This document shows, in pieces, positions 56,531 through 64,000 of a stretch of 64,000 nt of DNA (position 1 is its first letter; the number at the start of each line of letters is the position of its first letter). The notes under the pieces are model-generated. The model saw only the letters and a list, made by a program, of their open reading frames with translations. It did no database searches and was not told the origin of the DNA. The stretch is from Blastocatellia bacterium (lineage in GTDB: Bacteria > Acidobacteriota > Blastocatellia > Pyrinomonadales > Pyrinomonadaceae): assembly GCA_016789265.1 (NCBI GenBank), contig JAEUQK010000024.1, positions 1-64,000 on the forward strand, written 5' to 3'. Made by a program: the position numbers and the translations under genes.

Positions 56531-56932
56531 TCAGCGACCTATCATCACTTCAGTTGCCTTGAAGAGAGCGTGGACCCGCATGCCCGGTTTCAGCCCCATT
56601 TCCTCGCAGCCGCGGCGGGTAATGATAGATATTATCTGCTGTCCGCCGACATCGACACCGACCTCTGCAAACAGCCCCTGTATTTCGACCGATGTAACTA
56701 TGCCGGTGATACGATTTCTGACACTTATCGGATCATTATGCAGGTCAGCGTCGGCGATGGCTGTTGATCTAACTTTATGGCCCGAGAGCCTTTCGACCTC
56801 GCTTGCCGGTATCCGATGATGACCCCCGACTGTACGGATCGATCTTATCTTGCCGCTATATATCCACTGCTTGATTGTCGGATAACTGATGCCGATCTGT
56901 TCCGCTGCATCCTTCGGCTTTAGATTTTCCAT
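56531..56932 (-). CDS. HTH plus TOBE/Mop-domain transcriptional regulator
   Basis: 133 residues. An excisionase/MerR-type helix-turn-helix (about 5-50, EQIGISYPTIKQWIYSGKIRS) is joined to a TOBE/Mop domain (about 70-130) of the sort that binds molybdate or other oxyanions. This domain pairing is typical of molybdate-responsive regulators related to ModE. It has four copies of a TATACGA-like motif upstream, which suggests self-regulation. No mod transport genes are in the window. Confidence 0.8.
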   Translation of the reverse strand: MENLKPKDAAEQIGISYPTIKQWIYSGKIRSIRTVGGHHRIPASEVERLSGHKVRSTAIADADLHNDPISVRNRITGIVTSVEIQGLFAEVGVDVGGQQIISIITRRGCEEMGLKPGMRVHALFKATEVMIGR

Positions 56933-56949
56933 AGATAAATATATGTGGT

Positions 56950-57055
56950 TCTATACGACTATGTCAAGTATAACTATGCGATTTTATATCGTTTCCGTCG
57001 ATCGCGAACTGACCAGCGTTTTGACGAACCGATTATATACGATTTGATACGACTT
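56950..57055. promoter_or_regulatory. four TATACGA-type repeats upstream of the HTH-TOBE gene
   Basis: TATACGACT (56952-56960), TATGCGATT (56975-56983), TATACGATT (57036-57044) and GATACGACT (57046-57054) share a seven-base core; an inverted TATATCG lies near 56985. The last two are 10 bp apart, about one helix turn. They lie 20-122 bases upstream of the regulator start on its own strand and could be its operators. Confidence 0.5.
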
Positions 57056-57062
57056 TGAGAGC

Positions 57063-57089
57063 CAAAAAAAGCCCCGCACAAGCGAGGCT
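57063..57089 (-). terminator. terminator after the ECF sigma gene
   Basis: On the minus strand AGCCTCGC (57089-57082) pairs with GCGGGGCT (57077-57070) around TTGT, with one G-T pair, then TTTTTTT. It lies 22 bases after the sigma-factor stop. Confidence 0.85.
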
Positions 57090-57110
57090 CAGGTTCGAAC
57101 TCTTAAATTT

Positions 57111-57773
57111 TTATTGTGATTGTCCCCAGTTTGCCAGAAGACGTGGGTTAGCCTTCTTCTTAAGGAGCTTTCGCAGTTTCAGTCTTGCCTTGTGAAGCTG
57201 CGATTTAGAGGTGCCCACCGAGCAGCCAAGGATCTTGGCGACCTCTTCGTGCTCAAACCCTTCGACGTCGTGCAGGACAAACACGTTCTTGTAACCATCG
57301 GGCAGCTGATCGATCGCGATCTCGAGGGCGATCTTGTCAACGATCGGCATCTTGTCCGGGTTCGACGTGCCGGCGACGATCTGATCCGGAGTGTCGCCTT
57401 CTTCGGTCACCTTTTCAAACTTTACGTTCCGCTTGCGGAAATGCATCAGAACTTGATTCACAGTCATGCGATGCAGCCAGGTGGTAAACGCCGAGTCGCC
57501 GCGAAAACTGCCGATCTTCCGATAAAGCTGGATAAACACGTCCTGTGTCAGGTCCTCGGCCTCATGGGCGTTCTGAAGCATACGTAAACAGATCGAATAT
57601 ACACGGCGGTGATGCCGCTGGTAGATCTCCTCGAAGGCTATCATGTCGCCATTCGCGGCCGCCTGGGTAAGTTCAATATCCTTTGCCGTCCCGTACGCGA
57701 CCGGTTTCTGCGTTTCGCCGAACGAGGCCGTTTCACTCTGTAAGATCGGGAATGTTAAGGTTTCTGCTGTCAT
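57111..57773 (-). CDS. ECF-type RNA polymerase sigma factor
   Basis: 220 residues from ATG 57773, preceded by AAGGGGGAACACGGAA; the longer start is not supported. Region 2 has [19 protein letters not shown] (about 90-115) and region 4 has [28 protein letters not shown] (about 175-205). A short acidic/hydrophobic N-terminal extension precedes region 2. No anti-sigma gene lies next to it, so its control is unknown. Divergent from a small membrane-protein gene. Confidence 0.9.
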   Translation of the reverse strand: MTAETLTFPILQSETASFGETQKPVAYGTAKDIELTQAAANGDMIAFEEIYQRHHRRVYSICLRMLQNAHEAEDLTQDVFIQLYRKIGSFRGDSAFTTWLHRMTVNQVLMHFRKRNVKFEKVTEEGDTPDQIVAGTSNPDKMPIVDKIALEIAIDQLPDGYKNVFVLHDVEGFEHEEVAKILGCSVGTSKSQLHKARLKLRKLLKKKANPRLLANWGQSQ

Positions 57774-58052
57774 TTCCGTGTTCCCCCTTGTCACCCTTGT
57801 TTCAATCTGTATGCCAAAACTCAGCAAGCTGTGTAAAGTGTTGTAAATTAGACGCCGCAATTGCGATTTTGTTCCAATTTTATGGGCATACTCTGATATT
57901 CGACATACATCAAAGCAAGGATTCACCCGTGTTTCGTCCACGCAGCATTCCAATTGCTGCACGAAATCGTGTATGCACTGCATCAGTACGTATTGTCGTC
58001 ATTTAGGCATGATGCTAACATGTTCATTCCCTGATCTTCGAGAGCTATTCCT

Positions 58053-58787
58053 ATGCGGTCGGGTCGGTTTATGAAGTGTTTTCGTATATTTCCGTTGTTA
58101 ATGGCTGCTTTTTTGGTGCTGCCCCAGTTTTTGTCAGCGCAGTACAAAAGCCAGGAAGTGTCGGAAATCGACGGCATCCCCGTTCTTGTCAAACATTTAC
58201 CGGATTGGGAATCGGTAAAAGACCAAGCCCGGATCACCGATTCGCTGGCTGATGTCCGCGCATGGCTCGGCCAGCGGCCCGTTTTAGATGTGATCGACCT
58301 CTCAGGCGGTGCCGAAGCCGCCACAGCAATGTACCCGGCGGGAAAACTATTGCTGTTGGAATATCCGACTCCTCAGATGTCGTCGGCTGCAGACGCTGTG
58401 ATCATCGACAAACTGACTAACGAACCGTCATCGCCGCCGATCGTTTATAAAAGGATCGGTAACTACAATGTCTTGGTCTTTGACACTGGTGACACCGCCG
58501 CTGCCGAGGCATTGGTCGCAAAGATAAGATTCGAAAAATCGGTCCAGTGGCTCGGTGACGACCCGTTCCTCGTGGGCAAGATCCAGCGTTATCTGGTCGG
58601 CACCTCGGCTGATATGCTGATCTCTACCGCGATCTTCATTACACTTGGGCTAGCGGGAGCTGTCATGGTCGGGATCTTCGGCGGTTTCGTAGTTTTCCGA
58701 ATGCGGGAGCAGAAACGAACCCAATGGCATGCATTTTCTGATGCCGGCGGCCTTACACGCCTTAACCTCGACGAACTCTCAGAATAG
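58053..58787 (+). CDS. hypothetical exported protein with C-terminal membrane helix
   Basis: 244 residues. Signal peptide (about 7-29, MKCFRIFPLLMAAFLVLPQF), a soluble domain of about 160 residues, then a membrane helix (about 188-213, Gly/Ala/Val-rich) and a charged cytoplasmic tail. Not recognised. An internal ATG at 58071 is an alternative start. Divergent from the sigma gene. Confidence 0.62.
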   Translation: MRSGRFMKCFRIFPLLMAAFLVLPQFLSAQYKSQEVSEIDGIPVLVKHLPDWESVKDQARITDSLADVRAWLGQRPVLDVIDLSGGAEAATAMYPAGKLLLLEYPTPQMSSAADAVIIDKLTNEPSSPPIVYKRIGNYNVLVFDTGDTAAAEALVAKIRFEKSVQWLGDDPFLVGKIQRYLVGTSADMLISTAIFITLGLAGAVMVGIFGGFVVFRMREQKRTQWHAFSDAGGLTRLNLDELSE

Positions 58788-58788
58788 G

Positions 58789-59913
58789 TTACGGCAGTTC
58801 TGCCACGAGCCTTTCAATATCTTCTAAATCGTTGTAAAAATGCGGAGCGATTCGCAGCCTGTCGTTGCGCGGGCTTACGATAATATTGGCTTTCTGTAGG
58901 TGCGACGCGATCTCGCTACAGTGAAGGCCGCCACGATGCTTGATGCAGACAATAGCCGACCTTTCACCGGGCGCGCGTGAACTGAGTATTTCGTAGTCTT
59001 TGCTTGCCAGCATTTCGCAGAGCTGTCCGGAAAGTTCGTCCAAATATCTTTCGATAATGTCGAGACCCGTTTCGTTCAACAACAACAGACTTTGTTCGAG
59101 GCCATAAAACAGGGCCGACGCGCCGGTACCACTTTCCCACGCCAAAGCATTCGGTTTCCATGGCTGCTCTCTATCCTCAAAATCCCAGGGCGTTTCCACG
59201 CTGATCCAACCCGTCAGCGTCGGATCGACAAGTTCCCGTGCCTTGTCGGAAACAAAAAGAATACCGCAGCCTTCGGGCGCGCAGAGCCATTTATGGCTTG
59301 CACCTGCCGCGATATCTACACCGAGTCCCGACAGATCGTATCCACGAGCGCCAAACCCCTGGATGATATCCACCGCAAACAACGCGTCCACCGCGCGTGC
59401 CGCGTCGCCGATGCGTTCGAGTTCTGCAGAAAAACCGCTTGCGAATTGAACACTGCTGATCGTTACGAGTTTGGTGTTTGGATCGATCAGCGACGTATAT
59501 TCGTCCAAATCGATCCGTCCGTCGCGTTCCGGGCAAAGCCGCAGCTCAACACCGTATTTGTCACGAATTCTACGCCACGGGTAGAAATTCGCCGGAAACT
59601 CGCCCGCAAAACTGACGACGTTATCGCCGGGTTTCCAGTCGATGCCGGACGCGATCGACGCAAATCCATCTGAAGTGTTACGCGTGAAGGCGATCTGGTT
59701 ATCGCGGACATTCAGCATTGAAGCGATCAGGTTTCGGGCCCGGTTTTTCGTTGCGATCCACTCAAGATAATGTTCGGAACCGTGATGTGCGACATCCCGT
59801 AGCTGCGAGAGGACGGCATCGACCGCCGTTGTAGGTATTGGCGAGACCGCAGCGCTGTTGAGATAGGTGTAATTTTCCAAGGCGGGAAATAGGGATCTGA
59901 TCTGTTCGTTCAT
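58789..59913 (-). CDS. class V aminotransferase / cysteine desulfurase-like protein
   Basis: 374 residues, PLP enzyme of the class V group. PLP Lys lies in AGASHKWLCAPEGCG (near 205), with TRNTSDGFASIA upstream. The IscS/SufS Cys motif is not seen in the usual place, so desulfurase activity is doubtful. No neighbours that reveal a pathway. It converges with the gene at 58.0 kb one base away. Confidence 0.85.
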   Translation of the reverse strand: MNEQIRSLFPALENYTYLNSAAVSPIPTTAVDAVLSQLRDVAHHGSEHYLEWIATKNRARNLIASMLNVRDNQIAFTRNTSDGFASIASGIDWKPGDNVVSFAGEFPANFYPWRRIRDKYGVELRLCPERDGRIDLDEYTSLIDPNTKLVTISSVQFASGFSAELERIGDAARAVDALFAVDIIQGFGARGYDLSGLGVDIAAGASHKWLCAPEGCGILFVSDKARELVDPTLTGWISVETPWDFEDREQPWKPNALAWESGTGASALFYGLEQSLLLLNETGLDIIERYLDELSGQLCEMLASKDYEILSSRAPGERSAIVCIKHRGGLHCSEIASHLQKANIIVSPRNDRLRIAPHFYNDLEDIERLVAELP

Positions 59914-60011
59914 GCGAAGAATTACTTTGACAAAAACCGTCGTGAAAGCTACCGTTTATCGATGATGCGCGGCAAACGCCATCATCCGTTCACCTCATCA
60001 AAGCCCTGATT

Positions 60012-60719
60012 ATGTTCCTTTTCTCGCGCAAAGACCAATACGACTTCGGGTACGTGTCCCCGCAGGACGACAACGACATCCAGGTCACGGATCTCCATAA
60101 AGAAAGCCGAAACGGATTCCTTTACGAAAGCTTGCGTCTAGTTCGCGACGTCTTCCTGATCGTGATCGTATTGGTACTCTTCGGCGTGTTCTTTGTACAG
60201 CCGGTTGTGGTTGACGGCAGCTCGATGGTGCCCGTGCTTCACGATGGCGAGCGGCTACTGGTAAACAAATTTGTATATTACAAGGTCCAGAGCGTGAGCT
60301 GGGGACACCTGGAACGCGGCGATATAGTGGTCTTTTGGTATCCGGACGATCCGGACAAGAGTTACGTAAAACGGCTGATCGGACTGCCGGGCGAGACGGT
60401 GGAGGTTCGCGACGGAAAGGTCTATATCAACGGAAATCTGCTGCCTGAAAACTACCTGGACGAAGAACACAATCGATCAAAACCGTCATTCCCTCCACAG
60501 CGGATCGAGCCGCACCATTATTTCGTGATGGGCGATAATCGCGATAATTCATCTGATTCGCGTTATTGGGGTTCGGTACCGGAAAAATACATTTACGGCC
60601 GAGCATTCTTTCGTTACTGGAAACCGCAGAGTGTCGGGCCGCTGCAGCAGGGACGATATCCGGAAGTCCTCGAAAGCGAGACAAAGGATATGCGTGCAAC
60701 GGACGAAGACAAAGAGTAA
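60012..60719 (+). CDS. lepB: signal peptidase I
   Basis: 235 residues. A single membrane helix (about 42-62), then the catalytic Ser71 in VDGSSMVPVL, Lys120 in YVKRLIGLPGE and the GDNRDNSSDSRYWG box. Cleaves export signal peptides at the outer face of the inner membrane. A charged N-terminal extension of about 40 residues precedes the helix. Confidence 0.94.
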   Translation: MFLFSRKDQYDFGYVSPQDDNDIQVTDLHKESRNGFLYESLRLVRDVFLIVIVLVLFGVFFVQPVVVDGSSMVPVLHDGERLLVNKFVYYKVQSVSWGHLERGDIVVFWYPDDPDKSYVKRLIGLPGETVEVRDGKVYINGNLLPENYLDEEHNRSKPSFPPQRIEPHHYFVMGDNRDNSSDSRYWGSVPEKYIYGRAFFRYWKPQSVGPLQQGRYPEVLESETKDMRATDEDKE

Positions 60720-60784
60720 GCCGAGCAGCGAATCGCAATAGCCGCTTATGCCAACTCGCCGCGTTGCTGTAAAATGTTCGGGTA

Positions 60785-61888
60785 ATGAGTGAGTTGGTCA
60801 AGGCGATCTTGGTATTAGAGGACGGACGCACCTTCCACGGTGCGTCTTTTGGCGCAATAGGCGAGACCTTCGGCGAGATGGTCTTTAACACGTCGATGAC
60901 GGGTTATCAGGAGATCTTGACCGACCCCAGTTATGCCGGGCAGGTCGTCTGCATGACCTATCCTCTGATAGGAAACTACGGCGTTAACGAAACGGACGTC
61001 GAATCGCGGCGGCCCTGGGTCGAGGGTTTCGTCGTCCGCGAAGCCAGCCGCATTCGCTCGAATTGGCGGTCCACACAATCCCTGGACGATTATCTAAAAA
61101 CCCATGACATCGTTGGCCTCGAACAGATAGACACGCGCGCCCTCGTCCGCCATATACGCGATAAAGGAGCGATGCGTGCGGGCATATCGTCGGTAGATAT
61201 CGATCCGGAAAGTCTTCTGAAAAAGGTTCTTGCCTCGCCCGATATGAAGAACCGTGAGCTTGCGACGGCGGTCACGGTTGACGAAACATACGACTACCCG
61301 TCTATGGACGAGACGAAGTTTCACGTGGTCGCCTATGATTTCGGCGTAAAAACGAACAGCCTGCGTGAATTCGCAAAATACGGCTGCAAGGTAACCGTGG
61401 TTCCTGCCGAAACGTCTGCCGACGAGGTGCTTGCTCTAAAGCCCGATGGTATTTTCCTCTCGAACGGTCCGGGCGATCCGGCCTCGATGAAAGCGGTCGT
61501 CGATGAGATCCGAAAACTTACCGGGTCGAAGGTGCCAATGTTCGGTATTTGTCTCGGGCATCAAATACTCGGACAAGTTTTCGGCGGCGAGACCTACAAG
61601 ATGAAATTCGGCCACCGCGGCGGCAACCAGCCGATCAAAGACCTCACGACCGGCAAGGTCGAGATCACGTCGCACAACCACGGCTTTGCGGTCGATGCCG
61701 ATTCGCTTCCGGCCGATGTCGAGGTCACGCACGTGAACCTTAACGACAACACGGTCGCCGGCCTTCGCCACAAAAAACTCCCGATCTTCTCGGTCCAATA
61801 TCATCCCGAATCTGCCCCGGGGCCTCATGATTCTGAATATTTGTTCGACCGATTCATAAAGATCATGAAGAAACCAGTGAACGAATAA
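60785..61888 (+). CDS. carA: carbamoyl-phosphate synthase small subunit
   Basis: 367 residues. N-terminal CPSase small-chain domain (1-170) and C-terminal glutamine amidotransferase with Cys256 in FGICLGHQ and HPE near 343. Supplies ammonia to CarB for arginine and pyrimidine synthesis. carB is not in the window. The integron remnant begins 49 bases after its stop, so the mobile region starts right behind this core gene. Confidence 0.95.
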   Translation: MSELVKAILVLEDGRTFHGASFGAIGETFGEMVFNTSMTGYQEILTDPSYAGQVVCMTYPLIGNYGVNETDVESRRPWVEGFVVREASRIRSNWRSTQSLDDYLKTHDIVGLEQIDTRALVRHIRDKGAMRAGISSVDIDPESLLKKVLASPDMKNRELATAVTVDETYDYPSMDETKFHVVAYDFGVKTNSLREFAKYGCKVTVVPAETSADEVLALKPDGIFLSNGPGDPASMKAVVDEIRKLTGSKVPMFGICLGHQILGQVFGGETYKMKFGHRGGNQPIKDLTTGKVEITSHNHGFAVDADSLPADVEVTHVNLNDNTVAGLRHKKLPIFSVQYHPESAPGPHDSEYLFDRFIKIMKKPVNE

Positions 61889-61937
61889 ATTCGACGATAC
61901 TCCCAACAAACCCAGTTCCACGAAAAGTCAGGTTCGA

Positions 61938-62258
61938 TCATCCAGCGGGCTTCGCACGAAGTCTTTCTTCTGCATTACGTGTGTATCGATCTATGCCGAG
62001 GACCTGGTTGCAGAGGAACAATAGCGCGTTGAAAGCCACCTTCTGCGTCGGGGCTGCGACTTTCTTATCTACGGCTGGATATGTTAGGAACTCGCGAATC
62101 TCGCCGACTCCCATCTCGAGCGAATGTCTCTTTTTGTGAAAGAATATGTGATCGCGAATATACCCACCGTATGCCCGCTCGGTCTTGTGACTCATGTGCC
62201 GCAACCGTATCAAATTACGTACTTGGTCCAATAACTTTGGCGGTTTCGTTCCGTGCAT
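61938..62258 (-). pseudogene. truncated integron integrase (IntI-type), N-terminal part only
   Basis: 106 residues. It matches the N-terminal SAM-like domain of integron integrases (PPKLLDQVRNLIRLRHMSHKTE, FFHKKRHSLEMGVGEI, and FNALLFLCNQVLGI). The catalytic tyrosine-recombinase domain with its Arg-His-Arg-Tyr residues is missing: the frame ends at 61938, 49 bases from carA. A whole IntI is about 320-340 residues. It points away from the cassettes, as intI genes do. Confidence 0.72.
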
Positions 62259-62317
62259 TTGAGGTTGATAATATACGCAGGAAGTTTATTATCAGGTGAT
62301 GATGTCGTTAATAACTA

Positions 62318-62324
62318 GTTGGGC
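62318..62324 (+). promoter_or_regulatory. attI-like core site (GTTGGGC) at the cassette boundary
   Basis: GTTGGGC fits the GTTRRRY core of integron recombination sites, inside TAACTAGTTGGGCC. It lies 60 bases from the end of the intI remnant and right before the cassette gene. This is the expected place of attI and the point at which cassettes enter. Confidence 0.5.
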
Positions 62325-62375
62325 CGACCGGACCGTCGAGTCGGCGATCGACCGAAAGTCCCTCAGTGGAGAACT

Positions 62376-63281
62376 ATGATGCGCTTCGTTGGTGTCACTC
62401 TGCTCGTAGTCATTGTTGTCGCTGCTGGTGTGTCGCCCGCTTCAGCGCAGAATCGGCTGCCACCGGACGCGCCTCGACCGATTGAGGCGGGTGCCAGTTT
62501 GTGGGCCGAAGAGCTCACTTCGATGGAGATTCGAGATGCCATCCGCGCGGGCACCACGACGATCATCATTGGAACCGGCGGCGTGGAACAGAACGGGCCG
62601 TATGTTGTGGGCGGCAAGCACAACGACGTCCTGCAGACCGTTCTTCCCTTTGTCGCTCGCGCGATCGGCAACGCCCTGATTGCTCCGATCGTCAAGTTTG
62701 TACCAGAAGGAAGCATCGAGCCGAGCCCGACTGGCCATATGCAATACGCGGGCACGATCAGTCTCGAGCAGGCCACGTTTGAAGCCCTGCTCACTGATAT
62801 CTGCCGAAGCTACAAAGCCCACGGGTTCCTGAACATCGTCCTCGTCGGTGATAGTGGTGGCAACCAAGCCGGCATGGAGAAAGTCGCCGACGCGTTGAAC
62901 CGCAAGTGGTCGGCGGAGCGCGCTCGCGTCCACTACCTCCGCGAATACTATTTTGAAGATCGGTGGAGCTACACTTACCTGAAGTCTTTGGGCATTACCC
63001 AGATTGATCGGACTCCGCCGCCCGGGGAGCCACAGGATCGCCCAGCGGATTGGCGCAATGGCATTCATGATGACATCTACTATGAGGCACAGATTGCGGT
63101 TCAGGATCCGAAGCTCATTCGCATGGACCAGCGCCTCAAGGGCGGGCAGTTCTCCCTGCACGGCGTTGAACTCGCGCCAATCAGCAAAACCATTGAGATC
63201 GGGGAGAAACTCGCCGCGTACCGCGCAGGCATCACGGCGAAAGCGTTTCAGGCATCCCAGCGGCGTATGGGGAGGAACTAA
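62376..63281 (+). CDS. cassette-encoded secreted creatininase-family protein
   Basis: 301 residues from ATG 62376, preceded by AGTGGAGAACT; the frame opens at 62319 (TTG) but lacks support there. Signal peptide (about 2-24, MRFVGVTLLVVIVVAAGVSPASAQ). A creatininase/creatinine amidohydrolase-like fold, with metal-binding GVEQNGPYVVGGKHNDVLQ (near 70-88) and GDSGGNQAGM (near 165). The mature region looks more GC-rich than the host genes, as cassettes often do. Substrate unknown. First cassette of the array. Confidence 0.78.
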   Translation: MMRFVGVTLLVVIVVAAGVSPASAQNRLPPDAPRPIEAGASLWAEELTSMEIRDAIRAGTTTIIIGTGGVEQNGPYVVGGKHNDVLQTVLPFVARAIGNALIAPIVKFVPEGSIEPSPTGHMQYAGTISLEQATFEALLTDICRSYKAHGFLNIVLVGDSGGNQAGMEKVADALNRKWSAERARVHYLREYYFEDRWSYTYLKSLGITQIDRTPPPGEPQDRPADWRNGIHDDIYYEAQIAVQDPKLIRMDQRLKGGQFSLHGVELAPISKTIEIGEKLAAYRAGITAKAFQASQRRMGRN

Positions 63282-63292
63282 ATCCTGGTGCG

Positions 63293-63352
63293 GCCCAACA
63301 GGGCGCTGCAGCGGACGGCCCTCCGGGCCGCCGCTGAGCTTGGACGTTAGAC
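63293..63352 (+). other. attC recombination site of the first cassette
   Basis: A 60-bp imperfect palindrome with GCCCAAC (63293-63299, RYYYAAC) and GTTAGAC (63346-63352, GTTRRRY). Inside, CAGCGG-A-CGGCCC pairs with GGGCCG-CCGCTG around TCC, leaving one unpaired A, the extrahelical base that integrases use to choose the strand. Position is 12 bases after the creatininase stop. Confidence 0.8.
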
Positions 63353-63380
63353 GGCATTGCCAGAGCCCGACTCGAGGCAT

Positions 63381-64000
63381 ATGGACACCGACACTAAGAC
63401 CGATAAGCTGCTGTTGTCCTGCGGCATACTGTCGGGACTCGCTTACATCGCTACCGACCTTCTGGCAAGCCTTCTGTACCCAGGCTACAGTTTCCGTGGG
63501 CAGGCCGTCAGCGAACTCTTCGCGATCGGCGCGCCCACCAGTCGCTGGGTCGTGCCGCTGTTCAGCCTGTCAAGTGTGCTCCTACTTGCTTTCGCCGTCG
63601 GCGTGTGGCGCACCGCCGGCGCCCGGCGCTTGGTTCGTGCGCTCGCGCTGATGTTCGCCTGCTCCGCGGTCGTAGGCTTGCTCATCTGGAGTGTTTTTCC
63701 GATGCCCATGCGCGGCGCTGAGCGAACCTTCACGGACACGATGCATCTGATCCTGGCGACCAACCCGTTCGTGCTGGTGAGCCTCATCCTCGCTATCGCC
63801 GCATTTCGGGGTAGACTTCGCGTCTATTCTGCGGTAACGGTGATCATCATGCTGGTGCCTGCTATCGCCGCATTCTCCTATGCGCGAGCGTTGGACATGA
63901 ACCAACCGACGCCGTGGCTGGGTGCCACCGAACGCCTTGCGCAGTATGGCTACGAGACATGGCAGGTGGTGTTGACCATTGTCTTGTTGAGGAGACAGGA
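63381..64000 (+). CDS. second cassette gene, DUF998-like membrane protein (3' end outside window)
   Basis: The frame starts at ATG 63381, 29 bases after attC, and stays open to the window end (206 codons and two bases). Hydrophobic segments around residues 10-30, 55-75, 85-105, 122-142 and 150-168 give a multi-pass membrane protein. The motif QAVSELFAIGAPTSRW near 40 fits DUF998, a family of unknown function. Being GC-rich and directly after attC, it is the second cassette. The stop codon and its attC lie beyond the window. Confidence 0.7.
   Translation, partial: MDTDTKTDKLLLSCGILSGLAYIATDLLASLLYPGYSFRGQAVSELFAIGAPTSRWVVPLFSLSSVLLLAFAVGVWRTAGARRLVRALALMFACSAVVGLLIWSVFPMPMRGAERTFTDTMHLILATNPFVLVSLILAIAAFRGRLRVYSAVTVIIMLVPAIAAFSYARALDMNQPTPWLGATERLAQYGYETWQVVLTIVLLRRQ

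Noticed and set aside
57111..57983. Longer start for the ECF sigma factor
   Set aside because: The extra residues lack a family match and the ATG at 57773 has a clear ribosome binding site.

Overview
The window looks like a chromosomal segment of a Gram-negative bacterium of moderate GC content. BamA, a Skp-like chaperone, LpxA and FabZ show an outer membrane with lipid A. The mixture of orphan Rhs cassettes, an exosortase with one neighbouring target, beta-propeller histidine kinases and a compact his operon suggests Acidobacteriota, most likely a Blastocatellia-type organism. That placement is an inference from gene content; no 16S rRNA gene is present.

Layout. Positions 1-4.2 kb are a mobile or polymorphic-toxin region: an Rhs core with a variable C-terminus and a small partner gene, a displaced second Rhs core with its own C-terminus and partner, a frameshifted third Rhs remnant, a short inverted-repeat element, and the 3' part of a tRNA-Met gene with its terminator. 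Next come a VIT1-type transporter (4.3-5.0 kb), a VIT/VWA surface protein with a dedicated exosortase (5.2-8.0 kb), a propeller-type sensor kinase with its response regulator (7.9-11.7 kb), a NorD-like VWA protein, and an FHA/peptidase-like protein (to 18.0 kb). At 18.3-25.5 kb a complete histidine operon (hisG-D-C-B-H-A-F-IE) has overlapping or nearly abutting junctions, preceded by a previously unannotated short reading frame with a run of His codons that looks like an attenuator leader. 25.5-33.3 kb is an envelope block on the minus strand (clpC, then bamA-skp-fabZ-lpxA). 33.5-36.9 kb carries a DUF1232 protein, Pta, a SET-domain protein and an Nramp-type transporter. 36.9-43.3 kb is a minus-strand run headed by acpP and fabF, followed by an acyltransferase and four hydrolase/transferase genes. 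A desaturase with an operator-like repeat, a two-component system, a broken small secreted-protein gene, a PD-(D/E)XK protein, a GDSL hydrolase, a thioesterase and an ABC exporter follow (43.4-51.2 kb). 51.3-61.9 kb holds scattered housekeeping genes: a 3D-domain protein, PilZ, saccharopine dehydrogenase-like protein, beta-carbonic anhydrase, isocitrate dehydrogenase, HTH-TOBE regulator, ECF sigma factor, class V aminotransferase, signal peptidase I and carA.

The last 2 kb look like an integron: a truncated integron-integrase gene pointing leftwards, an attI-like junction, a cassette encoding a secreted creatininase-family protein, a 60-bp attC site with the expected core boxes and an extrahelical base, and a second cassette encoding a membrane protein cut by the window end.

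The most interesting signals are the integron remnant, the His-codon leader, the Rhs toxin/immunity cassettes next to a tRNA fragment, the exosortase/target pair, and several repeat clusters that look like operators.
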